A DNA stretch of 64,000 bases from Costus lasius. Its lineage: Eukaryota > Streptophyta > Magnoliopsida > Zingiberales > Costaceae. The DNA is taken from assembly GCA_027563935.2 (NCBI GenBank), contig CM050452.1, positions 34,108,850 to 34,172,849 of the forward strand, written 5' to 3'. The position numbers and the translations under genes were made by a program. The first letter of the stretch is position 1, and each line of letters opens with the position of its first letter. Positions 1 to 8,557 of the stretch are shown one piece after another. Below the pieces are notes generated by a model that saw only the letters and a list, made by a program, of their open reading frames with translations, had not been told where the DNA came from and did no database searches.

Positions 1-1678
1 CTAACTAAGGGGGCGAAACCCTATAGGTGGCGCATATGAAAAACTTTGATGCAGCGGAAGGGGTTTCAAGGATCTATGCATATAATATGTTCAACTTTAA
101 ATTCCAAAACGATTCTCACCATTGCCATCGCTTAGATGGTGTCTTGGAAGGAAAGGCGCAAGTGCTCCTTCTCCAAAGGTGACGCACACAATTGGTGTCG
201 CCTACTCTTCCTTGGTGCTCCTTGTGCTAGCAAGGTTCCAAGAAGTCGTTGTCGAATGGAAGGGGAGAGATCTCCTTTGCTTGGTGATTGCTTCCTTCTC
301 CTTTCGTCAATCTCTTCACCACACGAGAGTGCCCAACCGAATAACTCAAGTTGGCGACAAGAGAGGAGGAGAGGCGAGAGAGTAGAGCGCCTTAGGCGTG
401 AACGTGAGTCATGGTCACGTATGTGATCATGCTTTCTAAAAATAGAAAGCCACTCACTCACATGCGATCATGGGTTTACCCCAATCGCAAACTCCTCTCA
501 ATTTGAACCATGCGCTCAACCAATGAGCTGGTTCAATTTGGTTTGGTTTAATAACCAAATAAACCAAGCAATCAGTCCAGACCACAATAAACCCTAAGGC
601 TCTTGATCTGACCGTCGATCTCTTGATGCTCCTGATCTCACTGATCTAGCATCCAATCTCTCGATCGAAGCTTACCGATCTCAAGCCCTAATCAATCAAA
701 CATGATCAGACCAGATCTCACTTACAATCAGAGATTAAATCCCTTTAAACTGAACCTGAACAATTCAGTCCACACGATCTGACTTAAGTAAGCCATATCA
801 TCAAATTGTGCGACCCTGAGGGTTTCCTTTAAATGTCGGTAACGATAACTCACGTTATCACGATCAGTGAGGGGTATCTAGCAACACATCACTGTCTCCC
901 AATATAAAGAAAAGAGTCTTCCAAGACTATACCCAAACCACAGCACAAGTGTGAATCAAACTCACAAGGCATGCATGTTTCCTTTGCCACTGGATGTTCT
1001 TATTGGACAAGCGTGTCAAGCTTGTAGCTCCAATATGATAAGTATGATTAGAACAGATGAACACAGTCACCTGGGTATGGCCATACACTTTCTCAATCAT
1101 CTCATCCAGGGGGCCCCTTTAGAACATCACACTCCTTAAACAAGGAGACGGCAATCCTTTGTCTATCACTAGTGCCCTAACCTGACTCAAGCTCACCATC
1201 CAAGATAGTCTATAATCATTATGTTTCAAATGATATTGAACTACCTCAAAACAATGACAATCATCATTTAGAAACACAAGTGATCTCAAGTCAGAGGAAA
1301 TGTGCCACTTGTCGCAATCAAGGATTATTCACATTGTGACAAACAATTGAATATCCTAGTAGGGTCTGTCCAGTACATCCAATGTACCCATGAGTCTATA
1401 TCTTATTCCATGCTCGAAGCATCCTATAAGATTAGAACACATATTAGTCTTAACCATATCAAGGCTGTCTCATGTTCACCAAGATATATCGACTAAGGAC
1501 ATTATAGCATGTTAGCCCAGCTAAACAGCTTTGAGACATTATTCAGAAGTACAATTATTGCAGCAGACAATATAACAACCTGAATAACAACCATGCCTTT
1601 ATAAACATAAGAGTTTATTACATGATACTGATACAATCCCAAGGCCTCAAACATTAGCCTTAAGGGCATACCCCAACA
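1..1678 (-). repeat. Family A Copia LTR, minus orientation, interrupts pol at right
   Basis: Its right end reads as the reverse complement of TGTTGGGGTATGCCC, the LTR start shared by all family A copies. The window begins about 8 bases inside its left (3') terminus, by comparison with the LTR at 54890. The flank from 1679 is plus-strand copia pol, not a purine tract, so this is either the 5' LTR of a minus-strand element lying left of the window or a solo LTR. Bases 1679-1683 (AGAAG) would be one target-site copy; the partner is outside the window. Short open frames inside it are antisense to the LTR and are not called genes. Confidence 0.93.
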
Positions 1679-3426
1679 AGAAGCCAGTGGGAGAGAAATA
1701 AAGCTGGATGAGAATCCAGAGAATGGACAAAGTAGTCAAGCACAGTTAGATGTGCCTGAGCCGGTAGAACAGGTTATTGAACAACCTGAGGCTCAAATAT
1801 CACGGGAACCGCGTAGATCGGGAAGGATCCGTCGACAGCCTGAGCGCTATGACGGAGTCTACATCATTGATTATGATGAACCCCTCACTTATGCGGATGC
1901 GGTCAGTGGACCGGAGTCGGCTAGATGGCTTGAAGCTATGCGAGCCGAGATGGACTCCATGTCAGATAACCAAGTCTGGGATTTGGTTGATCCGCCTCCG
2001 GGAGTAATCCCTATAGGCTGTAAATGGATCTTCAAGAAGAAGATTGACATGGATGGTAACATTGTTACCTATAAAGGCAGGCTAGTTGCGAAAGGTTTCA
2101 AACAAATCTACGGGATAGATTATGATGAAACTTTCTCTCTTGTAGCCATGTTTAAGTCTATTTGGATTCTTTTCGCGATAGCAGCATATTACGATTATGA
2201 GATCTGGCAGATGGATGTGAAAACAGCTTTCCTTAATGGAAATCTGGATGAGGATGTGTATATGACACAACCTGAAGGTTTCACTAATCCATCAGATCGT
2301 CATAAAATATGCAAGTTAAAGAAGTCCATTTATGGACTTAAGCAAGCATCTAGAAGCTGGAATATTCGTTTTGATGAATCAATCTCTGAGTTTGGTTTCA
2401 TCAAGAATGAGGATGACCCGTGATTATATAAGAGGTTTAGTGGGAGCGTGATTACTTTCCTAGTCCTCTACGTCGATGATATCTTAATCATTGGAAACGA
2501 TATTCCTGAATTGCATGCTGTTAAAGCATGGCTAAGGAAATGTTTCCAGATGAAAGATCTAGGAGAAGCAGCCTATGTATTAGGTGTGAAGATCTACAGG
2601 GATAGATCTAAGAGGCTTCTCGGGCTGTGCCAGAGTACTTACATCGATAAAGTCCTGGAGAGATTCCATTTAGAGAATTCTAAAAGAGGATATCTTCCAG
2701 TCAGACATGGTCTGAATCTTTCGAGGAGTCAGTGTCCACAAACACAGACTGAGAAAGATGAAATGGACAATACGCCTTATGCTTCGGCTATTGGGTCCAT
2801 TATGTATGCGATGTTGTGTACTCGCCCAGACGTCGCTTACGGGTTAAGCGTGACCAGTCGATTCCAAAGTAATCCAGGTCAGGCACACTGGATTGCGGAG
2901 GACCAAAGATATGTTCTTGATATATGGTGGTCAGGAAGAACTCAGTATAGAAGGATATACTGACGCTTCATTCCAGTCGGACCAGGATGATTTCCGATCG
3001 CAATCAGGCTATGTTTTTAGCTTGAATGGTGGAGCAGTGGTGTGGAAGAGTTTCAAACAGTCAACTGTTGCTGATTCCACAACAGAAGCCGAGTATGTTG
3101 CAGCCTCGGAAGCATCCAAGGAGGCAGTGTGGATTCGTAAGTTCGTGAGAGAACTTGGTGTTGTTCCTTCAAGTGTCGATCCTTTGGTTATCTTCTGTGA
3201 TAACACTGGAGCAATCGCACAAGCAAAGGAACCACGGTCGCACCAGAAGTCCAAGCACATACAGAGACGGTTTCACTTGATCCGGGAGATCATTGATCGA
3301 GGCGAGATCAAAATTTGCAAGGTTCATACAGATGACAATCTGGCTGACCCGCTTACCAAGCCTCTGGCGCAGCAGAAGCATGAGAAGCACTGTAATAATA
3401 TGGGTTTGAGATTTCTCAACCATTAG
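1679..3426 (+). pseudogene. pol: Copia pol fragment (RT and RNase H), broken
   Basis: This is the 3' part of a family A polyprotein: the INT-RT linker, reverse transcriptase (IDYDETFS, QMDVKTAFLNG, LYVDDILIIGND) and RNase H with TDAS, TEAEY and CDNTGA carrying the acidic catalytic residues. It ends with the family C-terminus and TAG at 3424-3426. Upstream it is cut by the minus LTR ending at 1678. Lesions are a TGA at 2421-2423 just before the YVDD block, where other copies have Cys, and a 26-bp deletion near 2897 between short GCGG repeats that shifts the frame ahead of RNase H. Substitutions in the RT core (SLVAMF for SPVAMF; IW for IR) add to the decay. It is not expected to make protein. 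Confidence 0.93.
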
Positions 3427-3435
3427 ATTAAGTGC

Positions 3436-3446
3436 AAGTGGGAGAT
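3436..3446 (+). other. Polypurine tract of the 1679-5122 copia
   Basis: AAGTGGGAGAT directly abuts the LTR start at 3447 and lies 9 bases after the pol stop. The same purine block precedes every family A 3' LTR here, as expected for the plus-strand DNA primer of an LTR retrotransposon. Confidence 0.9.
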
Positions 3447-5122
3447 TGTTGGGGTATGCCCTTAAGGCTAATGTTTGAGGCCTTTGGGATTGTATCAGTA
3501 TCATGTAGTAAACTCTTCTGTTTATAAAGGCATGGTTATTATTCAGGTTGTTACCTTGTCTGCTGTAATAAGTGTACTACTGAATATTGTCTCAAAGCTG
3601 TTCAGCTAGGCTGACATGCTATAAAGTCCTTAGTCGAGATATCTTGGTGAACATGAGACAGCCTTGATATGATTGAGACTAATATGTGTTCTGATCTTAT
3701 AGGATGCTTCGAGCATGGAATAAGATGTAGACTCATGGGTACATTAGATGTACTGGACAGACCCTATTAGGATATTCAATTGCTTGTCACGATGTGAATA
3801 TTCCTTGTATGCTACAAGTGGCACATGTCCTCTCACTTGAGATCACTTGTGTTTCTAAATGATGATTGTCATTGTTTTGAGGTAGTTCAATATCATTTGA
3901 AACATAATGATCATAGACTATCTTGGATAAAGATCATGAGTCAGGTTAGGGCACTAGTGATAGATAAAGGATTGACGTCTCCTTGTTTAAGGAGTGTGAT
4001 GTTCTAAAAGGGGCCCCCCCTATATGAGATGATTGAGAAAGTGTATGGCCATACCCAGATGACTATGTTCATCTGATCTAATCATGCTCATCATATTGGA
4101 GTCACAGGCTTGACACGCTTGTCCAATAAGAACATCCAGTGGCAAAGGATATATGTATGCCTAGTGAAGTGCATTCACCCTTGTGCTATGGTTTGGGAGT
4201 AGTCTTGGAAGACTCTTTCCTTTATATCGGGAGACAGTGATGTGTTGCTAGATACCCCTCACTGATCGTGATAACGCAAGTTATCGTTACCGACATTTAA
4301 AGGAAACCCTTAGGGTCGCACAATTTGATGATATGGCTTCTTTAAGTCAGATCGTGTGGACTGAATTGTTTGGATTCAGTTTGAAGGGATTTAATCTCTG
4401 ATTATAAGTGAGATCTGGTCTGATCATGTTTGATTGATTAGGGCTTGAGATCGGTAAGCTTTGATCGAGAGAATGGATGCTAGATCGGTGAGATCAAGAG
4501 CATCAGGAGATGAACGGTTAGATCATGAGCCATTTGGTTCATAGAAGGTCTAGACCATGTCTTGGCTTGGCTTGGTTTGATTTTGGTCTTTGAACCAAAT
4601 CGAATTGAACCAAAGAATGAACCGGTTCACTATGTGAACGCATGGTTCATGAAGGAAAGCGTTTTGGCGTTGGCGAATGGCTTCATGACTTTCCATTTTG
4701 GGAAGTCATGTAACGCCACTCTTGATATCGCCTAAATGTTTTTGCTCTCTTGTCTTTGACGTGGCTTGCGATTTTTCGTGTGGTGAAGGTGTTGACGACA
4801 AGGGGAGAACTCTCGGCCAAGCATCATCTCATCATCCCTACCATTCGAACAAGAACATCTTGGCACTTTTGCTAGCACAAGAGGTGCGCAAGAAGGAAGC
4901 CTTCATCATTTGGTGTGTGTCTTCTTTGGAGGAGATCTCTTTTGCTCTCTCTCTTCCAAGACGCCATCCAACACATGGCTTCGGTATGAAATACTTCTCA
5001 TCCTTAAAAGTTGATCATATACGTATTCATGCAAACGATCTACATGAAACCCTATAAAATTTCATGCGCCCCCTTCGTTAGGGTTTCATCCCCTTTGCGC
5101 TCCCCCTTGAAGGGGACTTTCA
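3447..5122 (+). repeat. Family A Copia 3' LTR, plus orientation
   Basis: Starts TGTTGGGGTATGCCC immediately after the purine tract and reaches a first canonical terminus, GGGGACTTTCA, at 5122. That gives 1,676 bp, matching the 1,683-1,684 bp of the copies at 57487 and 61314. The homologous tail that follows (5123-5341) makes the true terminus ambiguous. Short open frames inside are not supported as genes. Confidence 0.9.
4220..4228 (+). promoter_or_regulatory. Candidate TATA box in family A LTR
   Basis: CTTTATATC lies about 775 bp into the LTR within a block conserved in the other copies (for example 58255-58263 and near 49920 and 62090). A second TATA-like motif, TTTATAAAGG, lies at 3521-3530 close to the LTR start. 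Which of them sets the transcription start cannot be told from sequence alone. Confidence 0.35.
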
Positions 5123-5341
5123 GCTTCTTCATCTTGTGTGCGCATCCTCTGGAGGAGACCCCTGTCGATCTCTTCTTCCTCGACATCATACAAACAATGG
5201 CCATGGTATGATCATTGTTGTTCTAAGTTGATCATATAATACATGCTATGCGATCCTAGGAAACCCTAGATTCCGCCCATGCAAATTCATATCTGCGCAT
5301 GTCTTAGGGTTTCACCCCCCCCCCCCTTGTGGGGACTTTCA
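5123..5341 (+). repeat. Extra, diverged copy of the LTR 3' tail
   Basis: After the first terminus the sequence repeats the last ~220 bp of the LTR in a diverged form: the Ser/Leu-rich-looking block with GGAGGAGA, a GTTGATCATAT block, a TTCCGCCCATGCA block, then GGGTTTCAC, a run of 12 C and a second GGGGACTTTCA end. It resembles other family copies as much as it resembles its neighbour, so it is not a fresh tandem duplication. It may come from template switching between two packaged RNAs or from recombination between copies. Confidence 0.7.
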
Positions 5342-6414
5342 CAAACTCCATTACATGGGTTGATTAAGCACTTGGATCCAATCCAATGCAACCCTAATCC
5401 ACATGTGACCAATCATGGTCAAATACGGGTCAACCTGCCAAAAATGAAGTTTGGCTCTAATAACATTCTTCCATATCATCAGTCCCATTGGTGCTGATGA
5501 AATCTCCCATTTAGATCCGAGTTATCCAATAACTCGATCATAAGGCTTCCCGATCAATACGATAACTCAAGTATCAAGGTGTGCGACCCTGTAGGTTCCT
5601 CTGACGCTGGCAGTGCTGACCAAAGGTCACCACAAGCAGTGAGTGGCACCTAGCAGTGCATCGCTGCTACCCAGGTCATTGGAATAGATATCGACATCGA
5701 CATCCCCATCATCGCAACTAGGTACAGATGCATTACAGTCTCTTTGCCGAACTGATATCCGATTGGACAAGTGTGTCACCACTTGTTTTCACCCAATAAC
5801 ATGGCTATGACTAAAATAGGTTCTCACATGGGTATGGCCATACACTCTCAGTCATAGAACCATAGAGGAGCTCCATGGATATCATACTTCCCTAAGGAAG
5901 GGGCAAATCCTTTGTCTGTCCATTGACCTTCTCATATGGGTCGTGACATGCTCAATGACAACCGTTATGACCTCCCAACTACGGCAAGGTGTTAGGTTGT
6001 ATCAAAGCAAGTCCCTAACCATATAGAATGATCAATGACTTCAAGTCAAGGGATCAATGCATCTCCTGTCACTTGTGAGAATAACTCATGACACCAAGTC
6101 ATAGCCTCACAGGGGGTCTATCCAGTATATCCTCCAATGATATACCCATGTGTCTGCGTTAGCACCACGTGCCTAACTAGCCCACATACCAGTCTCACAA
6201 GTACCATAGCTATCCCATATCCACTAAGGTACATTGACTGGGGACTATAGTTCGAGCACAGATCCAATCTGTCTCCAGGGACATTATCATGTCAGTACAT
6301 ATGCGCAGATGTAAACAAACATAGATAACGACAATGCCAGAATGATATATAAGTATCAAAGTCATGTAGTACATAAGTTGACCAAAACTAGGTCCTAGGG
6401 CATATACACCAACA
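5342..6414 (-). repeat. Family B Copia LTR, minus orientation, 3' truncated
   Basis: The right end is the reverse complement of TGTTGGTGTATATGCCC, identical in layout to the plus-strand B LTR at 6579. Blocks such as GTGCGACCCT, a GGGTATGGCCATACAC core and GGGTCTATCCAGTA parallel family A LTRs at about the same spacing, so A and B are related. Measured from GTGCGACCCT, the side toward the LTR start is full length (about 830 bp) but the other side has only about 240 bp instead of about 830. The left part is therefore missing, consistent with the family A element ending at 5341 having inserted here. Confidence 0.8.
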
Positions 6415-6557
6415 GAGAGATCATTGATCGAGGTGATGTCAAGATTAGCAAATTTGACACAGAGAACAATCTAGCAGACCCACTGACCAAGGCTTCGGCA
6501 CAGCGGAAGCATGATGGTCGTACTAGAGATATGGGGTTGAGGTTGCTCAACCTCTAG
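6415..6557 (+). pseudogene. pol: Family B copia pol C-terminal tail
   Basis: About 47 codons of the end of a copia RNase H region, reading EIIDRGDV, NNLADPLTK and the family-typical LRLLNL terminus before TAG at 6555-6557. It differs from family A (ISKFDTE instead of KVHTDD; QRKHDG instead of QQKHEK), which agrees with the different LTR that follows. The 5' side is cut by the minus-strand B LTR ending at 6414, so only this tail remains. It cannot encode a working enzyme. Confidence 0.85.
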
Positions 6558-6567
6558 GTCTTAGTGC

Positions 6568-6578
6568 AAGTGGGAGAT
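6568..6578 (+). other. Polypurine tract of family B copia
   Basis: AAGTGGGAGAT abuts the B LTR start at 6579, the same purine block as in family A. Confidence 0.85.
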
Positions 6579-6830
6579 TGTTGGTGTATATGCCCTAGGA
6601 CCTAGTTTTGGTCCATCTCTGTACTACTTGACTCTGATATTCATATATATATATCTTTCTGGCATTGTCGTTATCATTGTTTGTCTACACCTGCGATTGT
6701 GTGCTTACATGATAATGTCCCTGGAGACAGATTGGATCTGTGCTCAAATGATTGTCCCCAGTCGATGTACTTGAGTGGATATGGGACAGCTCTGGTACTT
6801 GTGAGACTAGTATATGGGCTGGTTATCATA
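6579..6830 (+). repeat. Family B Copia 3' LTR, truncated
   Basis: Starts TGTTGGTGTATATGCCC after a purine tract and aligns with the reverse complement of 6414 leftward through the CCCTGGAGACAGATTGG block. Similarity stops near 6826-6835, after which the sequence matches the family A leader. About 85% of the LTR is therefore missing. The junction position is good to about 10 bp. Confidence 0.8.
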
Positions 6831-8557
6831 CTTGTGAGTTGGTGAAAATACATGCTTATCACAGATGTATGTTTTCTCCTTGGCGCATGTTAGTTGGCAC
6901 ATGCTTTAGTTTTTCTCAAAACAAAAGGACTTGCGCGCCCTTCATTAGATCTAATAAGCGCCTACTATAAACCCTTAGACGGGTTGATAGGGTTGAAGTC
7001 ATCATCTAGTTAAGATCCAACCAGTCTAATCAGACCATCTGACAGCCTAGATGGGTCGACCAGATGGCACCTGTGCGCAAGCACGAGGTGGCTATAGGTC
7101 GACTGCATCAAGAGCGTGTAGCGAGGTCTGGTTGAGACAACCAGTGAACGTGCATGAGTTAGGCCCGGGGTCACACCCGCTTGCCTAAACTCATGAGGGT
7201 CGTTCAGCCCATTGCATGCATTGTTGACCACTGGGTCGACTCAAGTCAGTTTGGACTTGATGCACGCAAGGGCAGTGGGTCTGACTAGGTCTGATGAGTG
7301 GATCCCTATTAATGGACCGTTGTAAGGTAGTAGGGCACATAAGGAAAATAAAATTGATGCCAATGGGTTTTTCAAAATTTTATTTTCTGGTTTGGATCAC
7401 ATGTTGATTGGATGCCATGATGCGTGTTTATTTAATCTTATGTGGGCTGCCTATTTAATGTGTGCTGTGCTGGGGCCTGCGAGCCTGGAATAAAATTGTA
7501 AATTAATATTTATTGTGATCTGCGTATCACATTTTAATTAATTTATTGTGTAATTGACCTGCGTGTCAATCATGTCTAGATAGATTAAATTGTATTTTAA
7601 TCAGACATGAGCACAGAGCACACTTGGCAGAGGCGCATGCAGCAGAGGCTTGACCAGGTGGGAGGTCTAGGGTTCGACCCTATGACAGGCGCATTTACCT
7701 GGTGGGCGCACCTGAGCTGCAGTGGGCGCTTGGGCCCTGGGTTGGGCTAGATCAAATGCAAAAGACCCATGAAGAGCTCAAGTGAAGACTTAAGTTGAAT
7801 TAAGGTCTTACCTAGGCTTAATGGGCTTTTACCACATAAGATCAGCATGCTTTCTATTTATTGTTTATATAATTAGAATTGTATGATTTAATCTTCTGCT
7901 ATCGCCATAGGTTATGCATGATAGTTAAGAAGATAAAAGACCGTTAAAATCCAACGCTATAATATTATGCACGTAAGCCTTCTGACGCGAAACCTCACTG
8001 TTCTGACTATCGTTGGGGCCGTGTTGTACCCACTCAGTGGGCACGCCCATCTATCTTCAGACGGTTGTGATTACACCTGCGTGTTACAGGGAAGGGATTT
8101 ATCGCTTCTCGTTGCTCAGCATAGCACGTGGTGGTCCAGGAAGTAGGTCGGGTCAGCTTGACCATGTAGGCTACATACTGAGCATATGTGAGCTATATGG
8201 AGGCAGCCATCTGTGGGATCACAGACTGTGTTGTACCAACTCAGTTGGCACAGTCTGCTGGATTGCCCAGATGAAGGGGAATCGCACGAGTTGGCGATTG
8301 GCAGGGACAGCCTACCAGAAATTAGTGCTTGTACTCTCTGTGCATCTTATCTCGCCTGAGCGGGACGCGGAGACCAAGTATGAAATCTGGATCCCATCTC
8401 ACTAAAAGAGCGTTACTCTTTCGGAGTGTTTAATGGATTTTTCAGTCAGATAAAATAGTGAGAAAACGAATCTTTCTTAAGTCCTGGATTGATTCTAAAC
8501 ATTGATACTGACCTTGCTGTTCTTGCATTGTTGTAGATTACTGCAGCAACGAACACC
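6831..8557 (+). other. Family A copia leader (5' UTR), 5' truncated
   Basis: Non-coding leader matching 59171-61083 and, on the other strand, 19294-21126. It lacks its own LTR and primer-binding site, which are replaced by the truncated B LTR. It contains conserved hairpins at 7035-7067, 7068-7090, 7655-7715 and the pair at 8021-8044 and 8228-8251. It runs straight into the gag frame. Short open frames here (for example 8013-8405) are not conserved as proteins. Confidence 0.88.
8021..8251 (+). promoter_or_regulatory. Paired leader hairpins (candidate packaging/dimer signal)
   Basis: Two 24-nt elements, 8021-8044 and 8228-8251, share the layout GTG-TTGTA-stem-C-stem-CAC. The inner stems are CCCACT/AGTGGG in the first and CCAACT/AGTTGG in the second, so the C-G pair of one is an A-T pair in the other. 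The second stem extends to GACTGTG (8224-8230) with CACAGTC (8249-8255). Both recur at 60546-60569 and 60754-60777 and, inverted, at 19809-19832 and 19601-19624. The role is inferred; retroelement leaders commonly hold packaging and dimerisation signals. Confidence 0.5.

Noticed and set aside
122..461. Overlapping open frames on both strands near the window start
   Set aside because: They fall in the 3' part of a family A LTR; homologous positions in other LTRs do not keep the frames.
951..1139. Short frame with a repeated counterpart in other LTRs (MFPLPLDVLIGQACQACSSNM...)
   Set aside because: LTR sequence around the conserved block before the central palindrome GTATGGCCATAC; start and end differ between copies and there is no family match.
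5315..5326. 12-C run as a possible structural signal
   Set aside because: A homopolymer in a variable purine/pyrimidine stretch of the LTR tail; other copies have 4-6 C here, so length slippage is enough.
7671..7680. A true tRNA gene at the GGTTCGA motif
   Set aside because: No acceptor stem or anticodon arm could be folded around it; only the T-arm-like hairpin is convincing.
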